Below are positions 6,596-13,716 of a DNA stretch of 16,659 nt, piece after piece. A program made the translations under genes and the position numbers. The notes under the pieces were generated by a model. It saw only the letters and a list, made by a program, of their open reading frames with translations, was not told the origin of the DNA and did no database searches. The first letter of the stretch is position 1; every line of letters begins with the position of its first letter. The stretch is from the NCBI GenBank assembly GCA_947461325.1, contig CANHLD010000023.1:1-16659 (forward strand), read 5' to 3'. This stretch comes from Comamonadaceae bacterium (GTDB lineage: Bacteria; Pseudomonadota; Gammaproteobacteria; Burkholderiales; Burkholderiaceae_C).

Positions 6596-8164
6596 TCAAA
6601 TGGCCCGTTCGGTCATTTGCTTGGCGATGTAATCAGCTTGGCGAATAGCCAAAGTGACAATCGTCAACGTGGGGTTTTCAGCACCACCGGTGGTGAACTG
6701 GCTGCCGTCACTGATAAACAAGTTGGCTATGTCATGGGTCTGACCCCATTTGTTAGCCACACCATCGCGCGCATTCGCGCTCAAGCGGCAGCTACCCAGG
6801 TTGTGCGTAGAAGGATAAGGTGGTGTGCGGTAAGTTTTGATCGCGCCCGCGGCTTGGTAAATACGCTCACCCTGTGTGAAAGCATGGTTACGCATGACGA
6901 TGTCATTTTCATGGTCATCAAAGTGCACGTTAGCAACCGGACTTCCCCACTTGTCTTTGACATTTTGGTTCAAGGTGATGCGGTTGGTTTCGCGGGGCAT
7001 ATCTTCACCCACCAGCCACATACCAGCCAAATTGGTGTAGTGGTCCATCCACCAAGCATAGTCAGCTCCCCATGCACCCGGGTCAAGGAATGCAGGCATG
7101 AATGCCAGACCCAATGACAATGTTTCCATTTCATAGCCACCCACAAATCCACGACGCGGATTAAAGGCAGACTCATCTCGGATGATGCCGGCCATGGTGG
7201 TGCCACGGTACATGTGCACAGGATTTTTAAAAGCAGCATAAACCGAACCGGTCATGTGGCGCATGTAATTGCGTCCGACTTGGCCTGAAGAATTAGCCAA
7301 GCCGTCAGGGAACATGGTGGAACTGGACAACAGCAACAAGCGCGGTGTTTCGATGGAGTTACCTGCGACACAAACCACTCGGGCTTTTTGGCGCTGCTCC
7401 TTACCGTCCTTGTCAAAATAAATCACGCCTGAGGCAAGCCCTTTGCTGTCGTGCTCAATGCGAGTGACGTGAGACTCGGGGCGCAAATCTAAATTGCCTG
7501 TGGCTTCAGCCTTAGGAATTTCCGTGTAAAGCGTAGACCACTTGGCGCCGCTCTTACAGCCTTGGAAGCAAAAACCGAGTTGCATACAACGGCCACGGCC
7601 ATCACGCGGTTGGCTGTTGATGGCCATATTGCCTGTGTGCACTTCTTTGTAGCCCAATTTCTTGGCACCCGCGTGCATTACCTTGAAATTGTTATTGCCG
7701 GGTAGTCCGGGAATGCCGTTGGTGCGAGTCACACCCATTTTGTTTTCTGCCTTGGCGTAATAAGGCTCAAGCTCTGCAAGCGTGACTGGCCAATCGAGCA
7801 AGTTAGCACCTTTGATATCGCCATAAACAGTTTTTGCACGGAACTCATGCTCTTGAAAACGCAAAGAGGCACCCGCCCAGTGGGTGGTTGAACCGCCGAC
7901 AGTTTTGCAAATCCAAGCTGGTAAGCCTGAAAAATCTTTGGCAACACGCCAAGTGCCTGAAGTGGTGCGCGGGTCAAGCCAAGCCAATTGACCGAATGAT
8001 TTCCATTCGTCATTGACAAATGACTGCGGGGACTGACGCGCGCCTGCTTCAAGTACCACTACTTTGATGCCTTTTTGACAAAGTTCGTTGGCCAGCGTTC
8101 CGCCACCCGCGCCTGAACCGATGATGACAACAACTGAGTCATCGTTGAATGCAATAGAAGCCAT
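6596..8164 (-). CDS. GMC-family FAD oxidoreductase (sugar/alcohol dehydrogenase alpha-subunit type)
   Basis: The 522-residue product is a flavoprotein dehydrogenase of the glucose-methanol-choline family. The FAD-binding Rossmann motif GSGAGGG is at 16-22, with the following acidic end VVVLEAG at 35-41, and the GGSTTHWAGAS segment is at 90-100. The C-terminal catalytic region has THNLGSCR with His454 as the likely base and ENPTLTI with Asn497. Cys193, Cys199 and Cys203 are spaced C-X5-C-X3-C, like the Fe-S-binding cysteines of bacterial FAD-dependent glucose dehydrogenase alpha subunits. It has no signal peptide of its own. It follows the Tat-signal gene by 40 bases and has a good AGGAGA (8178-8173) before ATG 8164. 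Export bound to that partner is the known pattern for this enzyme class. The substrate cannot be read from the sequence, and no cytochrome c subunit gene is adjacent. Confidence 0.92.
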   Translation of the reverse strand: MASIAFNDDSVVVIIGSGAGGGTLANELCQKGIKVVVLEAGARQSPQSFVNDEWKSFGQLAWLDPRTTSGTWRVAKDFSGLPAWICKTVGGSTTHWAGASLRFQEHEFRAKTVYGDIKGANLLDWPVTLAELEPYYAKAENKMGVTRTNGIPGLPGNNNFKVMHAGAKKLGYKEVHTGNMAINSQPRDGRGRCMQLGFCFQGCKSGAKWSTLYTEIPKAEATGNLDLRPESHVTRIEHDSKGLASGVIYFDKDGKEQRQKARVVCVAGNSIETPRLLLLSSSTMFPDGLANSSGQVGRNYMRHMTGSVYAAFKNPVHMYRGTTMAGIIRDESAFNPRRGFVGGYEMETLSLGLAFMPAFLDPGAWGADYAWWMDHYTNLAGMWLVGEDMPRETNRITLNQNVKDKWGSPVANVHFDDHENDIVMRNHAFTQGERIYQAAGAIKTYRTPPYPSTHNLGSCRLSANARDGVANKWGQTHDIANLFISDGSQFTTGGAENPTLTIVTLAIRQADYIAKQMTERAI

Positions 8165-8204
8165 GATGAATATCTCCTGAGTAATCTGTTGGTTTAAGTA
8201 GAAA

Positions 8205-8831
8205 CTAGCCCTTGAAAGGGGGCGGGCTGTCTTCTTTAGAAGGTGCAGGTAACCATTTCAGGTCTTGGAACCCGCGAGTGATGTATCCACCTTTTTCCCA
8301 AGCAGAACCAGGGTACCCAAAAGCGGCGAAAGCCATGTCATTGTTGTAGAGTGAGGTGATACATTGGCCACGCACAGTAGCAAAGAACGTAGAGCCTTCA
8401 AGTCCTTTGACAATCGCTAATCGTTTGTCTTCTTTGGCTTTGGCAAAGTTGCCGCCGGCCAAGCTGTTGAGATTGGCGACACCCTCTTTCAGCATTTTGG
8501 CGGCATCGGGACTGCCAGAAGCTGAGCCGTCAAGGTCTTTGGCCAAAATAGCGTAAACAGCATCGGGCAATTTTTTGTGGGGATAAAGTGTTCGACCCAT
8601 GGCCATCAAGGTCTCGCCCTCGGCTTGACCGAGTGTTTTCAATTCAACAGCCCAGACTGTGGATGGTGCCAGACCCGCGAGAACTGAACCGGCAGCTAAG
8701 GTACCCATCAAAATACCAGAACCCTTGAGAAATTCACGACGCGCCAAGGGCAGGTTTTGTTTGGGCACAACGCCGCTTTCTTCACAATCGCTGAACTCTG
8801 AAGCAATATTTGCTATGGGAATGGTTCGCAT
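8205..8831 (-). CDS. Gluconate 2-dehydrogenase subunit 3-like, Tat-exported small subunit
   Basis: The 208-residue product starts with a long polar region and a twin-arginine signal, ARREFLKG with Arg31-Arg32, then a hydrophobic stretch to about residue 60 ending near VWA. The rest fits the gluconate 2-dehydrogenase subunit 3 family, the small partner of GMC dehydrogenases (gamma subunit of FAD-dependent glucose dehydrogenase). There it is needed for folding and carries the catalytic subunit through the Tat system. An excellent AAAGGAGA site lies seven bases before ATG 8831. It is the first gene of the minus-strand run small subunit, GMC, RHH, gloA. The C-terminus ends in an acidic, Pro-rich tail. 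Family assignment is by overall pattern and by the adjacent GMC gene. Confidence 0.85.
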   Translation of the reverse strand: MRTIPIANIASEFSDCEESGVVPKQNLPLARREFLKGSGILMGTLAAGSVLAGLAPSTVWAVELKTLGQAEGETLMAMGRTLYPHKKLPDAVYAILAKDLDGSASGSPDAAKMLKEGVANLNSLAGGNFAKAKEDKRLAIVKGLEGSTFFATVRGQCITSLYNNDMAFAAFGYPGSAWEKGGYITRGFQDLKWLPAPSKEDSPPPFKG

Positions 8832-8852
8832 GTTTTGTCTCCTTTTGACTTG

Positions 8853-8868
8853 TGAATAACCATATTCA
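8853..8868. repeat. Palindromic operator-like element
   Basis: TGAATA (8853-8858), ACCA, TATTCA (8863-8868) is a perfect six-pair inverted repeat with a four-base centre. It lies about 20 to 40 bases upstream of the Tat-signal gene, where an operator would be expected. Its central 12 bases recur at 10009-10020 before the repeat-protein gene. Confidence 0.35.
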
Positions 8869-9047
8869 GTATTTCACTAAGATTTAAAGACTAGGTGGTA
8901 TCACGCTAAACACAAGGTAAACCCTGAGCCATCTTCTTCAACATATCTATTTGCTGGGGATTTACCCTTGCCATGGTTCTAAAGGGGTCGAATTAAGACG
9001 AGAATGAAGATCTGAAATAAAAATTTGGGTAGTCGCTTTTCCACCTT

Positions 9048-9052
9048 AGGAG
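9048..9052 (+). promoter_or_regulatory. Ribosome binding site of the B12-binding regulator
   Basis: AGGAG six bases before ATG 9059; it supports this start. Confidence 0.75.
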
Positions 9053-9058
9053 CAATAC

Positions 9059-9979
9059 ATGGATTTCAGCCTCTCAAGTTTGATCAGCCTCAAACCTCTG
9101 TCCAAACTGAACAATTTATCCGGACTGGTTTTGTCGGCCTTTTCTAAGGGTACACAGCATCAAAACCAGGAGCAATTTTCTGACTCGCTGGATGTCTCGA
9201 CTCAAGCGCATTGTTTCAAATCCATACTCTCGGTCATTGAAGCGCAAATCATTCCCAGCCTGATCGATGCCCACTCATCTAAAGACTCACAGCCAAAGTT
9301 GGCCTCTTCGCTATCAAAAGAATTTTCCTCTGATGAAATTGAACAGTTTTGCTTAGCTTGCCTTGGCAATGACGCTGATAAACCGCTTGAGTTCGTCACC
9401 GTATTTCTTGATCAAGACATCTCCATGCAAAGTATCTTCATGGATTTGATCACTCCCGCAGCTCGTTGGTTAGGCGAGCAATGGGAGGAGGACAAAATAG
9501 ACTTCACAGCTGTGACTGAAGGTTTGATGCGCATGCATCAAGTGACCCGTAATCTGGGGTACAGAAACCAAGATTCTCCTCAAGAAGCGGGTGAAGTCAA
9601 AAGAATATTGCTGGCCTGCGCGCCGGGTTCCATGCACATACTTGGCTTGAGTATCGTGAGCGAATTATTCCGCAGCGACGGCTGGCACGTGGTTATGGAA
9701 ATGGCTTCATCCGAGAAAGACCTGATTCAAACATTGCGCAGAGAATGGTTTGACATGGTTGGTTTGTCTGTCGCGCTGGTCGAACAATTACCTGGCCTTC
9801 CCTCACTGGTGAACACCATAAGAGCAGAAGCACTCAATCCACACACTCAGGTGATTTTGGGTGGTCGTGCCGTTTTGTTAGATGAAGATTTGCTGACTCA
9901 GACAGGTGCGGATGGAATGTCTGCTTATGCACCTGAGGCCATTATGCTTGCAAATAAGCTCATAAGCACGAAAAAGTAA
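9059..9979 (+). CDS. PpaA/AerR-like cobalamin-binding regulator
   Basis: The 306-residue product ends in a B12-binding domain (about 181-306). The motif APGSMHILG at 188-196 keeps the His (193) and Gly of the DxHxxG pattern, with Ser in place of Asp, as in the PpaA/AerR branch whose usual form is PGEQHTxG. The VILGGR loop at 265-270 follows. Upstream, LITPAARWLGEQWEEDKIDFTAVTEGLMRMHQVTR is split over about 130-164 and matches the helical domain of PpaA/AerR (AARxLGxxWxxD...VTxGLxRxxxxxR); EAQIIPSLIDAH at 61-72 is another family segment. AerR/PpaA proteins bind cobalamin, respond to light, and counteract the repressor PpsR/CrtJ of photosynthesis genes in purple bacteria. No ppsR, bch, crt or puf gene is in the window, so the target here is unknown. 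It diverges from the oxidoreductase run and sits 67 bases before the repeat-protein gene. Confidence 0.85.
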   Translation: MDFSLSSLISLKPLSKLNNLSGLVLSAFSKGTQHQNQEQFSDSLDVSTQAHCFKSILSVIEAQIIPSLIDAHSSKDSQPKLASSLSKEFSSDEIEQFCLACLGNDADKPLEFVTVFLDQDISMQSIFMDLITPAARWLGEQWEEDKIDFTAVTEGLMRMHQVTRNLGYRNQDSPQEAGEVKRILLACAPGSMHILGLSIVSELFRSDGWHVVMEMASSEKDLIQTLRREWFDMVGLSVALVEQLPGLPSLVNTIRAEALNPHTQVILGGRAVLLDEDLLTQTGADGMSAYAPEAIMLANKLISTKK

Positions 9980-10046
9980 TTTCAAATATTTATAACAGCG
10001 CACAGCGAAATAACCATATTTGATTGCCAGGGTTAAACTCTGCCCA

Positions 10047-11483
10047 ATGGCATCCTCACCCCCACCGATCATCAGAAGCAGCAAGCCTTTTTCGGTTGAA
10101 ATTCCGCAAGGCTCTAACAGTGCTAAAGCGCGTCGCAGCGATATTGTGGCTAATGACGATTTAAACGTCACGCATAAAAAATCTGATTTTCATGAGAGTG
10201 CGCTTGAAATCACACCTGGAGCGCATAACGAGCATTCCGATACTTTGGGACAACCATCGTTTTTAATTGATGATGAGGACGCCAATGCCCAACTGCATAA
10301 CGAAGCAAAAGATCCTTTTGAAAACAAGGGCTCCGCATTTGAGACAAGCAAAGATAACGACAATTTGCAGCAACTCCATGAAGCCCCCAATGAAAGTCAG
10401 CATGCTCTGCTGCCAGAGAGCGATAAATTAGCAAGTGCCAAAGGCCCCACAGTCAAATCAGATGCATTCGCTGACCGTTATGCCAATGAGCAACCCGGCC
10501 ATCCTGAATCCATCCAAGTGGATGTTGAGTCGGGCGCCACACCTAAAGACAATTTACAAGCCTTAGACACCGACAGTCTCAAGGACAATCGGCAATCCAT
10601 AGCCCAAGAAGAGAGAGCAAAAAACCTTCAGTCGATTGAAGAAGACAACGACCAGCAGAATTTACAAGCCATTGAAACTGAACAAGCCAAAGACAATCGG
10701 CAGACGCTGCAAGCCCCCTTCCATGAGGGCCAAACACAAGATTCTTTCAGCCAAGAAAACAACGCTAACTTGGCAGCTATGGGCAACGAGTCATTCAAAG
10801 ATAAATCTTTAGGACAAGCTAACGAAGCCTTGCATGACCATCAAGAAGATGTCAGCCACTCTGACGCCGCGAACAAGCAGCCATCTGTGTCTGGTGAACA
10901 TACGCAAGACAATCTTCAATCTCTCCCTAAAGATCAGATCTCCGACAATCTGGCAGATATTGAGCAAGAGTCACTGAAAGACAATATTCAGGCAATAGCT
11001 GATGCTTCACAGCCAAAGAACACGCAAGCCTTAGATGATGAGGCGTTGTCTGACAACCAACAAAACACAGCCACACCAAGCCATCCGAAAAATCAACAAG
11101 CTGTAGAAGATGAAGCCATAGAAAGTAGAACAGCTTCGGCAGACAAAGAACATCTTCAAGACCATATAGAAGCTTTGCCTGACACCGGAACCAGCTTGAA
11201 CGAAGGGCCTAAGCCCACAGCCAAGATTTCCAGTTCATCCGCAAATTCTCAACAGACGGATTCTGTCAGAAACAAATCAGCATCTACTGCGGCAGAAGAA
11301 ACAGCCAAACAAAATACCAATCAAGCGCATTCAGCGGATGCGGCGGCCACGGCAGCCCGTTTAGAACATGCCAAAAAGCAAGCTGAATTCCACGGTCGTG
11401 TGGAAGCGCTTCGAAAAACGGTGTCAGGAATCAACCATATCTTGGACGAGTTGGATGAGAAAAAAAATCCTCACAACCCTTGA
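10047..11483 (+). CDS. Unrecognised acidic protein with eighteen 12-residue repeats
   Basis: I do not recognise this 478-residue protein. It has no signal peptide or membrane segment, is rich in Asp, Glu, Asn, Gln, Ser and Ala, has no Cys or Trp that I can find and one Tyr, so it is probably largely disordered and cytoplasmic. Residues 168-383 are a run of 12-residue units in unbroken register. The consensus is (D/K)-N-x-Q-(A/S)-(I/L)-x-x-(E/D)-x-(L/I)-(K/S/Q); good copies start at 168, 180, 192, 204, 216, 288, 300, 312, 324, 336 and 348, and the middle ones (228-276) are degenerate. The C-terminal part, about 434-472 (ARLEHAKKQAEFHGRVEAL and on), looks like a charged helix or coiled coil and may be the conserved functional end. 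ATG 10047 is preferred over a TTG at 10020; neither has a strong ribosome binding site. It may be cotranscribed with the B12-binding regulator. Confidence 0.75.
   Translation: MASSPPPIIRSSKPFSVEIPQGSNSAKARRSDIVANDDLNVTHKKSDFHESALEITPGAHNEHSDTLGQPSFLIDDEDANAQLHNEAKDPFENKGSAFETSKDNDNLQQLHEAPNESQHALLPESDKLASAKGPTVKSDAFADRYANEQPGHPESIQVDVESGATPKDNLQALDTDSLKDNRQSIAQEERAKNLQSIEEDNDQQNLQAIETEQAKDNRQTLQAPFHEGQTQDSFSQENNANLAAMGNESFKDKSLGQANEALHDHQEDVSHSDAANKQPSVSGEHTQDNLQSLPKDQISDNLADIEQESLKDNIQAIADASQPKNTQALDDEALSDNQQNTATPSHPKNQQAVEDEAIESRTASADKEHLQDHIEALPDTGTSLNEGPKPTAKISSSSANSQQTDSVRNKSASTAAEETAKQNTNQAHSADAAATAARLEHAKKQAEFHGRVEALRKTVSGINHILDELDEKKNPHNP
10545..11194 (+). repeat. 36-base in-frame periodic repeat region
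   Basis: The 12-residue protein repeat shows at DNA level as a 36-base period without insertion or deletion. The most constant piece is AAGACAAT or GACAAT at the start of units, as at 10546, 10690, 10908 and 10978. Units differ at many silent and coding positions, so the array is old rather than freshly amplified. Confidence 0.7.
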
Positions 11484-11484
11484 T

Positions 11485-11499
11485 TCCGGATTAACCGGA
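11485..11499. terminator. Small hairpin between convergent genes
   Basis: TCCGG (11485-11489), loop ATTAA, CCGGA (11495-11499). It follows the stop of the repeat-protein gene and overlaps the stop of the opposite gene at 11491. The stem has only five pairs and no T-run, so it is a weak candidate for a shared terminator. Confidence 0.25.
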
Positions 11500-12834
11500 T
11501 AAATCCTCATCTTGCTTAGCTTGGCCCATATACATAGCCAGCACTTTGTCAATGCGCCGCCCGTCCATATCAACGACTTCAAAGCGCCATCCCATGGAAT
11601 GCATGACTTCACCTTCTTTAGGTAAGTTTCCAGCCAACAACATGATCAATCCCGCCAGGGTGTTGTAAAAACCTTTTTCTTCCAGTGGCAATTCTTCTAT
11701 TTCCAGTCTGGATTTCAACTCTTGGACTGGCATTAATCCATCAAGCAACCAGCTTCCATCTTCACGTTGAACAGCCCACACATCCTGAGGTGAAGTGGTT
11801 TGCACCAACTCTCCAGTGATGGCCTCCAAGAGATCGCGTGGCGTGACCAAACCTTGTACAACCCCGTACTCATCCACAATCAACACCATTCGGGTGCTGT
11901 GCAAATGAAGTTTTGGGGTGTTGATTTGATGCGGACTACGGAACTGATCTAACAAGTCCAGACCAGTCAATGTTTCTGGAACGAACACCGCCGGTTCTGC
12001 CCATGTTTCCAAGGGCTCTGTGCTGTTGTAGTGATGAAGCATGCTCGACATACTCACCATGCCAATGACTTCATCTAACCCGTTTCTGCACAGCGGATAC
12101 CACGAATGAGCAGCCTGCCCCTGAATATGCTGCAGCGCCTGCTGGATATTCCAATCACTTTGCATCCACACAATATCGGTTCGAGGCACCATCAGCGACA
12201 CCAGATTCCTCTCATCTAAGTGAAATACATTTTTTACCATTTGATGTTCATGCTGCTCGATCAAACCAGCATCTACACCTTCCACCAAGCTGGCAGTGAT
12301 TTCTTCTTCAGTCACTTGCCTAACTTTTTCCAAATCGATGCGCATGAAGCGAAGTACTGTGGCTGTGCTGAAAGACAAGGCTTTGACCAAGGGTCTGGCC
12401 ATCCACGACAAAGCCAACATCAAAGGTGCGGTCAATCTGGCCGCAGTCTCTGGATAAATCTGACCGATGCGTTTGGGAACCAATTCACCGAACAAGATAG
12501 TGTTGAGCGTGATGAAAGTCACCACGAGCGTAGTTGCCAGTACGCCCGCCAAGACATGGGTCGCCCCGGCGGTGACAAACCACTTGGCTACGCTTTCACT
12601 GAAGGCTGCTTCACCAATAATGCCGTTCAAAACCCCCAGCGTAGTGATGCCGATTTGTATGGTGGATAAAAATTCAGTGGGGCGGCGCTGTAACTCTAGC
12701 GCAGCCTGTGCACCAGTGAGTTTTTCCTCGAGTTGCGCCATCAGTACTGCTTTGCGGCTGGATGCCAATGCCATCTCTGACATGGCGAAAATGGCATTGA
12801 GCAATGTCAGTAAAAAAATCAGCAAGATTTCCAT
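11491..12834 (-). CDS. CNNM/CBS membrane protein (HlyC/CorC superfamily, PaeA/YtfL-like)
   Basis: The 447-residue product has the full HlyC/CorC layout. An N-terminal CNNM (DUF21) membrane domain spans about 1-190, with FAMSEMALASSRKAVL at 16-31, TIQIGITTLGVLNGIIG at 58-74 and ELVPKRIG at 117-124. Two CBS domains lie at about 212-270 and 282-340, the second containing VDEYGVVQGLVTPRDLLEAITG. A CorC_HlyC transporter-associated domain lies at about 355-436 and ends DMDGRRIDKVL. The pattern resembles E. coli YtfL (PaeA), reported to take part in polyamine export; other relatives are linked to Mg2+ or Co2+ handling, so the substrate is not certain. Start ATG 12834 gives the usual N-terminus; a TTG at 12882 would overlap apaH. 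The gene diverges from apaH with 37 bases between starts and converges on the repeat-protein gene with seven bases between stops. Confidence 0.9.
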   Translation of the reverse strand: MEILLIFLLTLLNAIFAMSEMALASSRKAVLMAQLEEKLTGAQAALELQRRPTEFLSTIQIGITTLGVLNGIIGEAAFSESVAKWFVTAGATHVLAGVLATTLVVTFITLNTILFGELVPKRIGQIYPETAARLTAPLMLALSWMARPLVKALSFSTATVLRFMRIDLEKVRQVTEEEITASLVEGVDAGLIEQHEHQMVKNVFHLDERNLVSLMVPRTDIVWMQSDWNIQQALQHIQGQAAHSWYPLCRNGLDEVIGMVSMSSMLHHYNSTEPLETWAEPAVFVPETLTGLDLLDQFRSPHQINTPKLHLHSTRMVLIVDEYGVVQGLVTPRDLLEAITGELVQTTSPQDVWAVQREDGSWLLDGLMPVQELKSRLEIEELPLEEKGFYNTLAGLIMLLAGNLPKEGEVMHSMGWRFEVVDMDGRRIDKVLAMYMGQAKQDEDLSG

Positions 12835-12871
12835 AAGTGGTTGATTCGGGTCCGACAGGTACCAAGGGTTA

Positions 12872-13711
12872 ATGAACGACAATCATCACATGGCAATGTA
12901 CTTGATTGGTGATGTTCAGGGATGCGACCGAGCGTTGCAACGTTTAATCGACAGGATTCAATTCTCGCCCAGTCGCGATACCTTGTGCTTACTTGGCGAT
13001 CTGGTCAACCGTGGACCTGACAATTTGGCGGTTTTACGCCGACTGAAAAACTTAGGACAAAGCGCCCGATGTTTATTAGGAAACCACGATTTGCATCTGC
13101 TGGCTCTGCATCTGGGCGTCTCTAAACTCAGACCAGCCGATACATTAAATGATGTTTTGCAAGCGCCAGATCGAACTGAATTAATGGATTGGCTTCGCTT
13201 TCAATCGATGGCCATGCATGAAGCCGGTGTGTTGATGGTGCATGCAGGCGTGTTGCCGCAGTGGACTTTGACTCAAACGTTATCCTTAGCTGCCGAAGTA
13301 GAAACAGTGTTGCGCGGCCCGGACTGGACAGATTTCATCTCGCATATGTACGGCAGCCAGCCCGATCGCTGGCAAGACAACTTAAGCGGTCACGACCGCC
13401 TGCGCGTGATTGTCAATGGCTTGACGCGTTTGCGTTTTTGCACTCCCGAAGGCGCGATGGAATTTGTTCACCACGGTGACTTCAAAAACGCGCCGCCAGG
13501 CTATCTGCCCTGGTTTGATGTGCCAGGGCGACAAACACGTTACACCACTGTGGCCTTCGGCCACTGGTCGTCGCTGTCGGCTTTGCACCGGGAAGATGTG
13601 ATCGAACTCGATACAGGTTGTGTTTGGGGGCGCTGTTTGAGCGCATTGAAAATAGACCCGCTCACCAGCATGCGTGAAAAAATACAAGTCAATTGCAGCG
13701 TGACTGCATAA
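12872..13711 (+). CDS. apaH: Symmetrical bis(5'-nucleosyl)-tetraphosphatase
   Basis: ApaH splits Ap4A and related dinucleoside polyphosphates symmetrically (Ap4A to two ADP) and can remove Np4 caps from RNA, in the cytoplasm. The 279-residue product has the calcineurin-type metallophosphatase blocks in order: GDVQGC near 13-18, GDLVNRGPDN near 46-55, GNHDLHLLAL near 74-83, and MVHAGVLPQW near 120-129, plus the ApaH-specific MYGSQPDRW, RLRFCTPEG, AFGHWSSL and LDTGCVWG segments. The first block has Gln where the E. coli enzyme has His (GDVHG); this Gln is, as I recall, common in beta- and gammaproteobacterial ApaH. The start at 12872 is favoured by AAGG at 12864-12867; ATG at 12890 would give the E. 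coli-like N-terminus but has no ribosome binding site. It converges on rhlE with five bases between stops. Confidence 0.95.
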   Translation: MNDNHHMAMYLIGDVQGCDRALQRLIDRIQFSPSRDTLCLLGDLVNRGPDNLAVLRRLKNLGQSARCLLGNHDLHLLALHLGVSKLRPADTLNDVLQAPDRTELMDWLRFQSMAMHEAGVLMVHAGVLPQWTLTQTLSLAAEVETVLRGPDWTDFISHMYGSQPDRWQDNLSGHDRLRVIVNGLTRLRFCTPEGAMEFVHHGDFKNAPPGYLPWFDVPGRQTRYTTVAFGHWSSLSALHREDVIELDTGCVWGRCLSALKIDPLTSMREKIQVNCSVTA

Positions 13712-13716
13712 ACAGC

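Larger units (their letters stand above)
8832..9058. promoter_or_regulatory. Divergent intergenic region between the oxidoreductase run and the B12-binding regulator
   Basis: About 227 bases that must hold promoters for both directions. It contains the palindrome TGAATA-ACCA-TATTCA at 8853-8868, just upstream of the Tat-signal gene, and a loose inverted repeat GGTAAA (8916-8921) / TTTACC (8961-8966). I looked for the TGT-N12-ACA site of PpsR/CrtJ and did not find an exact one. No clear -35/-10 pair stands out. Confidence 0.4.

Noticed and set aside
6284..7117. Long open frame (277 codons) on the + strand
   Set aside because: It lies antisense to the RHH gene and the C-terminal part of the GMC oxidoreductase, has no recognisable domain, and both minus-strand genes are well supported.
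8832..9058. PpsR/CrtJ site (TGT-N12-ACA) expected next to a PpaA/AerR-like gene
   Set aside because: No exact match found by eye; the nearest, TGT at 8851 followed by 12 bases, ends in TCA.
10545..11194. 36-base periodicity considered as a CRISPR array
   Set aside because: There are no conserved repeats separated by unique spacers; the period is in frame within a long coding region and the units diverge throughout.
12835..12882. TTG start at 12882 for the CNNM/CBS protein
   Set aside because: It would overlap the start of apaH and add an atypical polar N-terminus. ATG 12834 begins at the first membrane helix as in relatives.
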